Below, piece after piece: positions 44,697 to 58,087 of a stretch of DNA of 64,000 nucleotides. Location: NCBI RefSeq assembly GCF_033118175.1, contig NC_083692.1, positions 91,368,501 through 91,432,500 of the forward strand, written 5' to 3'. The notes below the pieces were generated by a model. The model did not search any database. It had not been told where the DNA came from and was given only the letters and a program-made list of their open reading frames with translations. How positions within the stretch are numbered: the stretch's first letter is position 1; each line of letters begins with the position of its first letter. A program made the translations under genes and the position numbers. Source of the DNA: Dama dama. Taxonomy: Eukaryota; Chordata; Mammalia; Artiodactyla; Cervidae.

Positions 44697-45210
44697 GTCA
44701 ACTGAAAAAATACATGCAACCTAAAAGTTGAGAGTCATGTTTTTTACCAGTGGAAATATTCAGGACTTCAAGGCCCAGAGGCAGCATCTCAAGTAACCCT
44801 GAAAGAACTGCTCCAGGAAGGCGAGGTGGGGAGCCAGGTTATATAGAAGTTTTGCACAAAGGGAAGGTAGTCTGAATGTCAAAAGATTGTATATAGTAAA
44901 TTAAAGAAAACCAGATACCTCAAGTTAAGGAATTTGGCATTTTTTCACGTGTGGGAAGGTATGGGAGCCTGAGCTCACTAAAATCATTCCTTTGATATGC
45001 ACCTCAGCTATCTGGGGCCAGTGTCTTGTGTTTTCATGTCCTGCATGTCCTCGGGACTCACTGTAGGGAGTGGCTGCAGTCGGACAGCAGTTAGTTGGCA
45101 GGTGCTCTTTCCTTCCTGAGTTTCTTCAGACCTCACCAGCTCACGTTGGAGGGCTGAAGCCACTGATGACAGTGACATCCTTGCTTATTGACATGGCAGG
45201 AAATATTCCA
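44697..45210 (+). repeat. LTR-like interspersed repeat, copy 2
   Basis: Colinear with 521-1066 (see that entry) but without the BovB insertion, and better preserved between GGAGGCAGC-like and AAATCATTCCTTTG landmarks. No partner LTR or internal coding region is visible around it, so if it is an LTR it is a solo one. Confidence 0.55.
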
Positions 45211-45344
45211 GTTCTCACTTCTAACCAGACTCCAACTATGCAATGATAGGAAGAGCAAAAGACTCCATAGAGTTATCATGTCTTCCTCTTGTTAAAAGCC
45301 ATTTTCATCCTCATATGTTGACCTCACAATATTGCTTATCTCTT

Positions 45345-45720
45345 ACCACAATGTTTCTGCATAATGAATAACCACAAATCTCTGTGACACATAAGGATAA
45401 CCAGTGTTTTGCTTGGCTGTCTGGGATGGTCAGTCAGCCAGCTCTGCAGGGGTGCCTCACACCTCTAAGAGTTGGCTGGCTTTGGCTGGGTGGCTGAGGT
45501 GACTCAGTCCAGCAGGCTGGCCCAGGCATGTTCTCATGGCCCGGGGGAGGAGCATAAGGGAAGGAGTGAAATCATGCAAGCCACTCTAACTTCTGTTTAT
45601 GAGGTGTTGCTATCGTCCTACCAGCAAAATCAGCCCCCCACTCAAGCCCAGATTCAAAGAGTAGGGAAACACATTGCCTCTTTAGGGAGAGGGGCCACAA
45701 AGTAACATGGCAAAGGGTGC
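45345..45720 (+). repeat. Ancient interspersed repeat, family not named
   Basis: tctgcataatgaataaccacaaatct...gtcagccagctctgcagg...ggctggctttggctgggtgg shares layout with 30955-31200. Strand is nominal. Confidence 0.35.
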
Positions 45721-48655
45721 TGGATGTAGGGAGGGTTTCAAATCACACCACCACCCTGGTCTCAACTGGTCTCAACTATGATTCACTCCATAGAGAAGAA
45801 AAACTCCCACAATAGCAACCCAACATGGTGCTGAGTTACAGTCCACAAGGTCAAATCTTTGACCCCATGAATGATCTGGATAAAGATCACTTTCTCAGCA
45901 TGTTAATAAGAAATAGTTACTATAAAGTTGGTTTTTTTCCTTGTTTGTTTTGGCTTTTTAGATGAGGGTTGGGAGATACTTCTCCATGGATCTGTCTCAT
46001 TTCTTCATGTGTCTTGTGAGCAGGGCCACTAACTGCCATTTATTCCTAGTTGTATTTCCAAGTATGTTTCTATAGCACAGAGCCTTGGAAGACAGAAGAG
46101 CTCCTGTGGAGCAGGGGGACAGAGGGCAGGTGTTTTCCTCTAGAGCAAAAGCCAGGCAGATCTTTTTATTGCCTATGATAAAATATTCAAGCTCCCCTAG
46201 CCCAGGATCTCTCAGTTATCACACCAACCACAGTATTTACAACATTCTCCTGTTTCCCTCAGGATTGCCCCTGTGGGATTTGGGGGTGGGGGTCTAGAGG
46301 TACCAATGTGGATGTGAAGCTCATGTTGCTTGCAGTGCTATGACCCAATAAAATTCTTTGACTCAGGATTCTTCTGCCAGCATCTAGGAAACTATGGCAA
46401 GCTACCTTGTGAGTTTGTAATTAGGGCAACACTCAGACACCTCACGATCCTTAACAAGTCAAGTAGCATCCTAACAGGCTGTTCATGTCCCTTGCCCCTA
46501 GGACCACCATGATCTGCCAACCATGGCTATGGAGCCCTCCCCGCTGGCCAGAGCACCCTGACTGCTGCCTTGGTCTTGATGCCCACGATGGCAATTCTGC
46601 CTCCTTTGCTCTGATGGTCATCTGCCACCATCCCGTCTGTCATGTCAGGATTCTGTCATTTCCACTGACACGAGGGAGCTCATTTCTATGATGGCATCTC
46701 CTCCTGTCGAGCCTGGTCCGTCCCAAGGACACCCCCCACCAAACTTCCCTAGGATGTCAGTGTTTCCCTCATCTGTACCCTTTATTGCTTAGCGAAGGGA
46801 ACATTCCCTCAGCCTTCCTGAGGAATAGAATACACTGGTGGTTCCTATGGTCTTACACAATAAATCTATTCTAACATTCCCACAAATCCGAACTTTTTGA
46901 CCTCTTCATCAGCACAATGCCAAGGAAATTCAAACATTTCCGCCTCATTTCCTGTGGCCATTTTTGGATCCAAACTTCAAGGAGCTATCCCAGCCCTATA
47001 TTAGGATCAGTCCTGGTTATCCTTTCGCAGGTGTTCAGTCATGGGACAGGGCTCCTACATCCATAAATTCTCCACTCCAGCCTCACATTCTGCCCTTGCT
47101 ACCAATTCTACCTCCTCCCTCCACCCCCATCTGATCCCTTTAAGATCAACCCTTCGTGTGATCCTTGGTTCCTACTGCTCGCTAATAACTGGGTCCTGCA
47201 GTGTCTTTGGTGTGTAAGATTTTTACTCCTGGAGAAGGAGCTGTGTGTCTCAACTCAAACTATGCTGGGACCTCATGTTTGTTATTGTTTGGAGACAATG
47301 AAAGGAGGAGGGTAATCTTGAGGCACACAGACACCACGCGCATGTTGGTGCTCCTCTGCAGGGGGCGGGCTTCAAAGGAGTGTAGGTCTCAGAACCCTGC
47401 TTCTCAGGCCCATCCGTCCAAATCTCCCCAAACCAAGTCTCAGCGTCTTACCTTTGTTTTCACCCTCACATGACAGAAGAGATTTATTGAAGCCGTGAAT
47501 TAATGTCCTTTGCAGGTCTGCTCCTCTTATAACTATTCTGGGGCCAGTTTTGTGCACACTCTACCCAGCAACTTCTGGAGATCTTCCGGTTTTTATATCA
47601 TACCTTTAGTTGATAGCTGGCTAATCTGAATCACTTGTTTGTTTGTTTTTGAGGCTCCAGGAAGTTAAAATCAGGCCAGACCCCTAATCTTTCCATTTCC
47701 ATAACCCTGATTCCAGTCAAGTGTTATAACTGCCATAGAACCCTGTGTTTGACCTTTTACTTAGACCTATACAGGTAAGTCTTAGTGACCACGATGTGAC
47801 CAAGTGTGAGGGGTTATCCCCGACACACTCCAAAATCCCATCTAGAGAGCCTGCTTTTTAGGACCACTGCTCCCAACTCTCTTAGCCATAGCTCCCCTAA
47901 AAGCAGAGTCTAAGCCAGTGTCAGCTGGCTTTCTTGGGAGTGATCCCAAGGAGTAGGAGTGAGGAACCAGGGGAATAAAACTAGGAAGGAGAGAAAGCCA
48001 ATAAAAGAATACGATGTATAACAGTGTTCACCTCATCCCATTCCTATTAAATAGTGTATGACATTCAATTGTTATGTCTTTAATATTTCGAGAAGAATAT
48101 CCTTTTGGGTAATTTGAATATTTTTGATGAAGTTTCCATTTTTTGTCTTATTTTAAAATTGCTATTCTGCTTGAGACATTTTTTTCTTTCTATTTTTTGT
48201 TCACTTACTTTGAAGATCCAGAGTTGGTTTTTAAAAAATAGCTTCAACCATTTTCATAGTCACACTTATACATTACTAGTAGGATCAACACTGATAAAAC
48301 ATTCCTAGAGAGCCTTTTGCAGTGTGTATTAGGAATTTAAGATGTTTCCATCTATTGAAATCTCTGTAAGACAAGCTGGACTTGGGGTCCTGGAACAGGG
48401 TAGGTTTAAGCGAGCCTGGCTTAGGGGTCTAGGTAATGTAGGATTGACGTTTCATGGTTGTGTGTGCTCAGTCGCTTTTCATGGCCAATTTCCTCTAATT
48501 TTTGTTGTTGTTGTTGTTAGTGATGTTTCAGGGCATTGGAAATTTTAAGCTTTTATCTGTTCGAACCCGTTGATTTTAGAAAATCATTCTCCACCAGAAA
48601 TTAGAAAATTTCAACCATTTTTTTTTCTTCTAGTCTTTTTCTTCTCCCCAAAGTT
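45721..48655. other. No gene seen
   Basis: About 2.9 kb without a confident repeat or exon. A GTT repeat lies at about 48502-48520. The open frame 47201-47473 has no recognisable domain. Confidence 0.45.
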
Positions 48656-48659
48656 TTGA

Positions 48660-49425
48660 TATTGTAAAACCATATAACTTCCTGCACATGTATAAAACCA
48701 GTTACTTAAAACCTGGAATAATACCACATGCTACAGAGGTTGTGGAGAGACTGGACCTCTCATGGGCTACTGGTGGGAATGTAAAATGGTATGGGACCTC
48801 TGGAAAGCAGGTTGTTCATTTCTTATGTAACTAAACATACATCCTGGCAATTGCATTCTTGGGCTTTATTCCAGAGAAATAAAAAATTATATTTACACAA
48901 AAACCTATATGCAAGTGTTCACAACAACTTTATTCATAATAATGAAATACTGAAAGCAGCCCAAGTGTCATTCAATTTGTGAGTAGGTGAACAAACTGAG
49001 GTATATCCACACAACGGAATAAATACTACTCAGCCATAGAAAGCAATAAACTACTCATGCCTGCAACCAGATGGTCCTCAAAGGCACCATTCTCAGGGGA
49101 AGGGACAATCCCAGGAGGTTGCCTGTGTAATCCTAACTCTGTATAACATTTCTGAAATGACAACACTCTAAGACGGGGAACAGATTAGTACATGTCAGGA
49201 GACAGGGATGGTGGTAGGCAGGGAGTAAAGGGTCTTGAGAAGCCTGGATGAGTAGAATGGTTGTGGATGAGTGAGAACATAAAGAGTTAACGTGAAGGAG
49301 TTATTTTGTGATGGTACAGCAATTCTGTGCCTTGTCTATGGTGGTGCTTACATAACTCTATTCATGGGATAATAATGCACAGAAACACACACACAAAGGC
49401 AAGTTTAAAAAAATGGTAGAAACTA
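48660..49425 (+). mobile_element. Old L1 ORF2 C-terminus and 3' UTR
   Basis: gcacatgtataaaaccag...gaggttgtggagagactgg...ctggtgggaatgtaaaatgg...aataaatactactcagccatagaaagcaataaac...cctaactctgtataac...gtcaggagacagggatgg: forward old L1 3' end, all frames broken. Confidence 0.8.
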
Positions 49426-49445
49426 AGGATGGCCCATAGTCCGGT

Positions 49446-51990
49446 TTCAGTTCAGTTCAGTCGCTCAGTCGTGTCCAACTCTTTGTGACCCCATGAACCG
49501 CAGCACGCCAGGCCTCCCTGTCCATCACCAACTCCCGCAGTCTACCCAAACCCATGTCCATCAGGTCGGTGATGCCATCCAGCCATCTCATCCTCTGTTG
49601 TCCCCTTCTCCTCCTGCCCCCAATCCCTCCCAGCATTAGGGTCTTTTCCAATGAGTCAGTTCTTCGCATGAGGTGGCCAAAGTATTGGAGTTTCAGCTTC
49701 AGCATCAGTCCTTCCAGTGAACACCCAGGACTGATCTCCTTTCGGATGGACTAGTTGGATCTTCTTGCAGTCCAAGGGACTCTCAAGAGTCTTCTCCAAC
49801 ACCACAGTTCAAAAGCATCAATTCTTCAGCGCTCAGCTTTCTTCACCATCCAACTCTCACATTTATACATGACTACTGGAAAAACCATAGCCTTGATTAG
49901 ACGGACCTTTGTTGCCAAAGTAATGTCTCTGCTTTTAAATATGCTATCTATATAACTTTCCTTCCAAGGAGTAAGCGTCTTTTAATTTCATGGCTGCAGT
50001 TCCCATCTGCAGTGATTTTGGAGCCCAAGAAAATAAAGTCTGACACTGTTTCCACTGTTTCCCCATCTATTTCCCATGAAGTGATGGGACCAGATGCTAT
50101 GATCTTAGTTTTCTGAATGTTGAGCTTTAAGCCAACTTTTTCACTCTCCTCTTTCACTTTCATCAAGAGGCTTTTTAGTTCCTCCTCACTTTCTGCCATA
50201 AGGGTGGTGTCATCTGCATATCTGAAGTTATTGATATTTCTCCCGGCAATCTTGATTCCAGCTGTGCTTCTTCCAGCCCAGTGTTTCTCATGATGTATTC
50301 TGCGTATAAGTTAAATAAGCAGGGTGACAATATACAGCCTTGACGTATTCCTTTTCCTATTTGGAACCAGTCTGTTTTTCCATGTCCAGTTCTAACTGTT
50401 GCTTCCTGACCTGCATACAGGTTTCTCAGGAGACAGGTCAGATGGTCTGGTATTCGATCTCTTTTTGAGAATTTTCCACAGTTTATTGTGATCCACACAG
50501 TCAAAGGCTTTGGCATAGTCAATAAAGCAGAAATAGATGTTTTTCTGGAATTCTCTTGCTTTTTCCATGATCCAGCGGATGTTGGCAATTTGATCTCTGG
50601 TTCCTCTGCCTTTTCTAAAACCAGCTTGAACATCTGGAAGGTCACAGTTCACGTATTGCTGAAGCCTGACTTGGAGAATTTTGAGCATTACTTTACTAGC
50701 GTGTGAGATGAGTGCAATAGTGCAGTAGTTCGAGCATTCTTTGGGATTGCCTTTCTTTGGGATTGAAATGAAAACTGACATTTTCCAGTCCTGTGGTCAC
50801 TGCTGAGTTTTCCAAATTTGCTGGCATATTGAGTGCAGCACTTTCACAGCATCATCTTTCAGGATTTGAAATAGCTCAACTGGAATTCCATCACCTCCAC
50901 TAGCTTTGTCCGTAGTGATGCTTCCTAAGGCCCACTTGACTTCACATTCCCGGATGTCTGACTCTAGGTGAGTAATTACACCATTGTGATTATCTGAGTC
51001 ATAAAGATCTTTTTTGTACAGTCCTTCTGTGTATTATTGCCACCTCTTAATATCTTCTGCTTCTGTTAGGTCCATACCATTTCTGTCCTTTATTGAGCCC
51101 ATCTTTGCATGAAATGTTCCCTTGGTATCTTTAATTTTCTTGAAGAGATCTCTAGTCTTTCCCATTCTGTTGTTTTCCTTTATTTCTTTGCACTGATCTC
51201 TGAGGAAGGCTTTATCTCTCCTTGCTATTCTTTGGAACTCTGCATTCAGATGGGAATATCTTTCCTTTTATCCTTTGATTTTGGCTTCTCTTCTTTTTAC
51301 AGCTATTTGTAAGGCCTCCTCAGACAGCCATTTTACCTTTTTGTGTTTCTTTCCATGGGGATGGTCTTAATCCCTGTCTCCTGTGCTATGTCATGAACCT
51401 CCATCCATAGTTCATCAGGCACTCTGTCTATCAGATCTAGTCCCTTAAATCTATTTCTCACTTCCACTGTATAATTATAAGGGGTTTGATTTAGGTCATA
51501 TATGAATGGTCTAGTGGTCTTCCCTACTTTCTTCAATTTAAGTCTGAATTTTGCAATAAGGAATTCATGATCTGAGCCACAGTCAGCACCTGGTCTTGTT
51601 TTTGCTGACTGTATAGAGTTTCTCCATCTTTGGATGCAAAGAATATAATCAATCTGATTTCAGTGTTGACCATCTGGTGATGTCCATGTGTAGAGTCTTC
51701 TCTTGTGTTGTTGGAAGAGGGTGTTTGCTATGACCAGTGCATTCTCTTGGCAAAACTCTATAAGCCTTTGCCCTGCTTCATTCTGTACTCCAAGGCCAAA
51801 TTTGCCTGTTACTCTGGGTGTTTCCTGACTTTCTACTTTTGCATTCCAGTCCCCTATAATGAAAAGGACATGTTTTTTGGGTATTAGTTCTAAAAGGTCT
51901 TGTAGGTCTTCATAGAACCATTCAATTTCAGCTTCTTCAGTGTTACTGGTTGGGGTTAAGCTATTCATTATCAGTTTCCTGGTCTTATAG
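49446..51990 (-). mobile_element. BovB LINE, longest copy in the window
   Basis: About 2.5 kb on the minus strand, 5'-truncated. Reading backwards from 51968 one meets the endonuclease part (DLLELIPKKHVLFIIGDWNAKV, YTWTSPDGQH), then SDHEFLIAKFRLKLKK, the linker, and then reverse transcriptase. The last includes SVFISIPKKGNPKECSNY, RKGRGTRDQIANIRWIMEKA, FCFIDYAKAFDCVDHNKLW and the C-terminal WTVKKAEHRRIDAFELW-like region. Several stops and frameshifts break it (for example after SPDGQH, NTKR, KTQQ and KKR). It cannot encode a working protein, but it serves as the local reference for the other BovB fragments. The 3' end is at ggtttcagttcagttcagtcg. Confidence 0.95.
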
Positions 51991-52130
51991 TATGGCTATG
52001 GATGATGTCATAGGGAGAATCATTGGGAGAAGCTGGGTGAAAAGCTTCTACTCAGGACTCTACTAATTTCACAGCCTCTCATGAGTCTATAGTATTTTTC
52101 AAAATAAAAGTTTGAAAAAGTAACACTTTA
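51991..52130 (+). mobile_element. Old L1 3' terminus fragment (tentative)
   Basis: atcattgggagaagctgggtgaaaag...tcatgagtctatagtatttttcaaaataaaagtttg matches the end of old mammalian L1 3' UTRs. Confidence 0.5.
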
Positions 52131-52394
52131 GTTAATCTGAAATTTGTTTTATAAATGGTATGAGGTGAGAATCTGAATTTATTTATATCCACCCAAGATC
52201 TCACTAGTCTATCTTGACAAATACTTCCCTGCCCCAGTAATTCATGGAACATCTTACAATTTTCACTAAACTCTTAAAAATACTGGAACCTCTTGCTAAG
52301 TTACCAAATCTCTGAATCTGTGTGTTCCTCATCCAAAGTCATACTAATTTAACTGTTATGATTGTGTTTCAATAGGCGATAACATTCTTGATTA

Positions 52395-52620
52395 TTTCTA
52401 AGATGGCTTCTGAGTACTTGCTATGATCCAGATGTAGGACTAAGATCTTCACTTGGATTATAGCACTTAATCCTCCCGATACTCATATGAAGTAGGTTTT
52501 ATGAAGTTTTTTGAGAGGTTCAGGGAAATTTGGCCCTTACTCAGAATTACAAGCTAGTAAGTGGCAGAGCTAGGATTCAAACCCAGGCCTGTAGGATTCC
52601 AAAGACTATTGTTTTAGCTA
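52395..52620 (-). mobile_element. MIR SINE
   Basis: ttgctatgatccagatgtagg...tatagcacttaatcctcccgatactcatatgaagtagg...ttacaagctagtaagtggcagagctaggattcaaacccaggcctg: reversed MIR. Confidence 0.82.
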
Positions 52621-52639
52621 TTGTAACATACTGTCTCTT

Positions 52640-53890
52640 CTTAAAAAAAAATTTTTTTTTCACTTGTTTATTCTTCTAGTTCAACTAACAAAATCATACA
52701 GTCATGTTCTGAATAGAAAGAAACGGATATTTTGTTTGTATGTTCTCAAACATCTTAATTTTGAGAAGAGTTAACTATCTTAACATTTACTCTTTCAGTG
52801 CATGGTCATGACATTCAAATCTTATGTCATTCAAAACAGCGTGATTTCAAAATTAAATATTTTTGAATAAGTAATTCATGTTCATGGTACAAATGTCAAA
52901 GGTACAAAAAGGCATACAGTGAAAGATAAGTCTTCATTCCCACCCCAACCCACTGTTACCAATCTCTTGTTTGCCCTTCTAAAAATAAATTATGGAATTA
53001 TAAGTGTATATGTGAATATAGTTTATACATACACACAGAATACTTTGCACCTTGATTATTTTTCACTTAAAAATCTTAGACACTCTTCCATACTGGTATA
53101 TCGGGAGTTCCCTTATTCTTTCAATGCCTACATTGTTTTCCATTGACTGAGTACAATAAAATTTATTAAAAAAGAAAAAAAGAAAAAAAATTTTATTTCA
53201 CCTGCCCCTCACTGATAGACAGTAAGGCTTTCAGTTTTTTTCCTATTACAAATAATGCTATAAATAACATCCTTGAACATACTTTATTCCACATATGTGC
53301 AAGAATAGCTGTATATTAAGGCCCTAAGAGTGAAATTTCTGGTTCAGTTATATGCAATTTGAATAGTGCTTTCCAATTGACTTTTAGAAACTTGAACAAA
53401 TCTACATTACTACCAGCAATAAGAGAGTTCCTGCTTTTCCAGAGCCCTTATCAATTTTTTTATCTTTGCCAATCTAAGTGAAAATAGTATTTTATCACAG
53501 TTTTAGTTTGCCTTTCTTATAATACAAATATGAGTGAGCCTGAGCTGTCAGTCATTTTCTTACTGATTTGTAAGAGCTTTTATATATTAGAGGATTTTAC
53601 CCTGTGCTTGTAATTTTAATTGCATTTTCCCCTGTATTTTGTTTTTAATTTTTTAAACTTTGCTTATGCAGAGGATTCACCATGCAGAAACTGTTTCTTC
53701 TCACATAGTCAAACCTGCCAATCTTGTTTTTTATGGTTTCAAAGCCTTGTGTCATATTTAGGCCTTCTGTACGCCTATATTATAAAACTAAAAGCCATCT
53801 ATATTTCTTCTAGTAATTGTATGGTTCTTTTAAGCCTTTCGTTTTATCTAGAATTTATTTTGTCTTTGTTTGGGTGACTACCCAGTTATT
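52640..53890 (-). mobile_element. Old L1, host of the full-length L1 (part 1)
   Basis: Antisense old L1 3' UTR and ORF2: gttcatggtacaaatgtcaaaggtac, cactgatagacagtaaggctttcag, acaaataatgctataaataac, aatttctggttcag, ctacattactaccagcaata. It continues beyond the young L1 at 61766. All frames are broken. Confidence 0.7.
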
Positions 53891-53905
53891 TCAACATCTT
53901 TTTTA
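53891..53905. repeat. L1 target-site duplication, left copy
   Basis: TCAACATCTTTTTTA, identical over 15 bases to 61751-61765. Read on the L1 strand, the site starts TTT/AAAAAAGATG, a good L1 endonuclease target. Confidence 0.96.
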
Positions 53906-54219
53906 TTTATTTATTTATTTTTTGGGGGTTTTGTCATACATTCATATGAATCAGCCATGGATTTACACGTATTCCCCATCCCGATCCCCGCTCCCACCTC
54001 CCTCTCCACCCGATTCCCCCGAGTCCTCCCAGTGCACCAGGCTGGAGCATTTGTCTCATGCATCCCACCTGGGCTGGTGATCTGTTTCACCATAGATAGT
54101 ATACATGCTGTTCTTTTGAAATATCCCACCCTCACATTCTCCCACAGAGTTCAAAAGTCTGTTCTGTATTTCTGTGTCTCTTTTTCTGTTTTGCATATAG
54201 GGTTATCGTTACCATCTTT
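53906..54219 (-). other. L1 3' UTR and (AAAT)n tail
   Basis: Compared with the L1 at 23472, this 3' UTR stops earlier. After the shared catggctgattcatatgaatg part, the other copy continues for about 50 bases before its A tail. This one goes directly to CCCCC and the (AAAT)n tail. Confidence 0.8.
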
Positions 54220-57200
54220 CTAAATTCCATATATATGTGATAGTATGCTGTAATGTTCTTTATCTTTCTGGCTTACTTCACTCTGTATAAGGGGCTCCAG
54301 CTTCATCCATCTCATTAGGACTGGTTCAAATGAATTCTTTTTAATGGCTGAGTAATATTCCATGGTGTATATGTACCACAGCTTCCTTATCCATTCATCT
54401 GCTGATGGGCATCTAGGTTGTTTCCATGTCCTGGCTATTATAAACAGTGCTGCGATGAACATTGGGGTGCACGTGTCTCTTTCAGATCTGGTTTCCTCAG
54501 TGTGTATGCCCAGAAGTGGGATTGCTGGGTCATATGGCAGTTCTATTTCCAGTTTTTTAGGAAATCTCCACACTGTTCTCCATAGCGGCTGTACTAGTTT
54601 GCATTCTCACCAACAGTGTAAGAGGGTTCCCTTTTCTCCACACCCTCTCCAGCATTTATTGCTTGTAGACTTTTGGATAGCAGCCATCCTGACTGGCGTG
54701 TAATGGTACCTCATTGTGGTTTTGATTTGCATTTCTCTACTAATGAGTGATGTTGAGCATCTTTTCATGTGTTTGTTAGCCATCTGTATGTCTTCTTTGG
54801 AGAAATGTCTGTTTAGTTCTTTGGCCCATTTTTTGATTGGGTCATTTATTTTTCTGGAATTGAGCTGCAGGAGTTGCTTGTATATTTTTGAGATTAATCC
54901 TTTGTCTGTTTCTTCATTTGCTATTATTTTCTCCCAATCTGAGGGCTGTCTTTTCACCTTGCTTATAGTTTCCTTTGTTGTGCAAAAGCTTTTAAGTTTC
55001 ATTAGGTCCCATTTGTTTAGTTTTGCTTTTATTTCCAATATTCTGGGAGGTGGGTCATAGAGGATCTTGCTGTGGTTTATGTCGGAGAGTGTTTTGCCTA
55101 TGTTCTCCTCTAGGAGTTTTATAGTTTCTGGTCTTACATTTAGATCTTTAATCCATTTTGAGTTTATTTCTGTGTATGGTGTTAGAAAGTGTTCTAGTTT
55201 CATTCTTTTACAAGTGGTTGACCAGTTTTCCCAGCACCACTTGTTAAAGAGGTTGTCTTTTTTCCATTGTATATCCTTGCCTCCTTTGTCAAAGATAAGG
55301 TGTCCATAGGTTCGTGGATTTATCTCTGGGCTTTCTATTCTGTTCCATTGATCTATATTTCTGTCTTTGTGCCAGTACCATACTGTCTTGATGACTGTGG
55401 CTTTGTAGTAGAGTCTGAAGTCAGGCAGGTTGATTCCTCCAGTTCCATTCTTCTTTCTCAAGATTACTTTGGCTATTCGAGGTTTTTTGTATTTCCATAC
55501 AAATTGTGAAATTCTTTGGTCTAGTTCTGTGAAAAATATCGTTGGTAGCTTGATAGGGATTGCATTGAATCTATAGACTGCTTTGGGTAGAATAGCCATT
55601 TTGACAATATTGATTCTTCCAATCCATGAACACGGTATGTTTCTCCATCTGTTTGTGTCCTCTTTGATTTCTTTCATCAGTGTTTTATAGTTTTCTATGT
55701 ATAGGTCTTTTGTTTCTTTAGGTAGATATACTCCTAAGTATTTTATTCTTTTTGTTGCAATGGTGAATGGTATTGTTTCCTTAATTTCTCTTTCTGTTTT
55801 TTCATTGTTAGTATATAGGAATGCAAGGGATTTCTGTGTGTTAATTTTATATCCTGCAACTTTACTATATTCATTGATTAGCTCTAGTAATTTTCTGGTA
55901 GAGTCTTTAGGGTTTTCTATGTAGAGGATCATGTCATCTGCAAACAGTGAGAGTTTCACTTCTTCTTTTCCTATCTGGATTCCTTTTACTTCTTTTTCTG
56001 CTCTGATTGCTGTGGCCAGAACTTCCAACACTATGTTGAATAGTAGTGGTGAGAGTGGGCACCCTTGTCTTGTTCCTGATTTCAGGGGAAATGCTTTCAA
56101 TTTTTCACCATTGAGGGTGATGTTTGCTGTGGGTTTGTCATATATAGCTTTTATTATGTTGAGGTATGTTCCTTCTATTCCTGCTTTTTGGAGAGTTTTA
56201 ATCATAAATGAGTGTTGAATTTTGTCAAAGGCTTTCTCTGTATCTATTGAGATAATCATATGGTTTTTATCTTTCAATTTGTTAATGTGGTGTATTACAT
56301 TGATTGATTTGTGGATATTAAAGAATCCTTGCATTCCTGGGATAAAGCCCACTTGGTCATGGTGTATGATTTTTTTAATATGTTGTTGGATTCTGTTTGC
56401 TAGAATTTTGTTAAGGATTTTTGCATCTATGTTCATCAGTGATATTGGCCTGTAGTTTTCTTTTTTTGTGGCATCTTTGTCTGGTTTTGGAATTAGGGTG
56501 ATGGTGGCCTCATAGAATGAGTTTGGGAGTTTACCTTCTTCTGCAATTTTCTGGAAGAGTTTGAGTAAGATAGGTGTTAGCTCTTCTCTAAATTTTTGGT
56601 AGAATTCAGCTGTGAAGCCATCTGGTCCTGGGCTTTTGTTTGCTGGAAGATTTTGATTACAGTTTCGATTTCCTTGCTTGTGATGGTTCTGTTAAGATCT
56701 TCTATTTCTTCCTGGTTCAGTTTTGGAAAGTTATACTTTTCTAAGAATTTGTCCATTTCTTCCAAGTTGTCCATTTTATTGGCATAGAGCTGCTGGTAGT
56801 AGTCTCTTATGATCCTTTGTATTTCAGTGTTGTCTGTTGTGATCTCTCCATTTTCATTTCTAATTTTGTTAATTTGGTTCTTCTCTCTTTGTTTCTTAAT
56901 GAGTCTTGCTAATGGTTTGTCAATTTTGTTTATTTTTTCAAAAAACCAGCTTTTAGCTTTGTTGATTTTTGCTATGGTCTCTTTAGTTTCTTTTGCATTT
57001 ATTTCTGCCCTAATTTTTAAGATTTCTTTCCTTCTGCTAACCCTGGGGTTCTTCATTTCTTCCTTCTCTAATTGCTTTAGGTGTAGAGTTAGGTTATTTA
57101 TTTGGTTTTTTTCTTGTTTCTTGATGTAAGCCTGTAATGCTATGAACCTTCCCCTTAGCACTGCTTTTACAGTGTCCCATAGGTTTTGGGTTGTTGTGTT

Positions 57201-58036
57201 TTCATTTTCATTCATTTCTATACATATTTTGATTTCTTTTTTGATTTCTTCTATGATTTGTTGGTTATTCAGAAGCGTGTTATTTAGCCTCCATATGTTT
57301 GAAGTTTAACAATTTTTTTTCCTGTAATTAAGATCTAATCTTACTGCACTGTGGTCAGAAAAGATGACTGGAATGATTTCAATTTTTTGAATTTTCCAAG
57401 ACCAGATTTATGGCCCAGGATGTGATCTATTCTGGAGAATGTTCCGTGTGCACTTGAGAAAAAGGTGAAGTTGATTGTTTTGGGGTGAAATGTCCTATAG
57501 ATATCAATTAGGTCTAGCTGGTCCATTGTGTCATTTAAGGTTTGTGTTTCCTTGTTAATTTTCTGTTTAGTTGATCTATCCATAGTTGTGAGTGGGGTAT
57601 TAAAGTCTCCCACTATTATTGTGTTACTATTAATTTCCTCTTTCATACTCGTTAGTGTTTGCCGCACATATTGCGGTGCTCCTATGTTGGGTGCATATAT
57701 ATTTATAATTGTTATATCTTCTTTTTTGATTGATCCTTTGATCATTATGTAGTGTCCTTCTTTGTCTCTTTTCACATCCTTTATTTGAAAGTCTATTTTA
57801 TCTGATATGAGTATTGCGACTCCTGCTTTCTTTTGGTCTCCGTTTGCATGAAATATTTTTTTCCAGCCCTTCACTTTTAGTCTGTATGTGTCTCTTGTTT
57901 TGAGGTGGGTCTCTTGTAGACAGCATATATAGGGGTCTTGTTTTTGTATCCATTCAGCCAATCTTTGTCTTTTGGTTGGGGCATTCAACCCATTTACATT
58001 TAGGGTAATTATTGATAAGTGTGGTCCCGTTGCCAT
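54220..58036 (-). pseudogene. L1 ORF2 (endonuclease/reverse transcriptase), disrupted
   Basis: Frames add up to 1272 codons plus stop if two single-base losses are counted, close to the usual L1 ORF2p length. The N-terminal APE-type endonuclease (58036-57341) keeps NVNGL, LQETH, IYAPN, GDFN and SRIDHIL. A lost base in an A run (57383-57388) breaks it before the SDHS motif. A TAA stands at 57306-57308 where lysine is expected after RKKNC. A second single-A loss (56651-56654) falls in the ETVIK-NLPANK region. The 609-codon frame 56436-54607 holds reverse transcriptase with GTRQGCPLSPLLFN and the FADDMILY catalytic motif. A TGA at 54607-54609 replaces the second Trp of HCWWECK, cutting off the C-terminal part (54573-54220, otherwise intact). 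Confidence 0.95.
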
Positions 58037-58087
58037 TTACTTTGTTGTTTTGGGTTCACGTTTATACAACCTTTCTGCATTTCCTGT

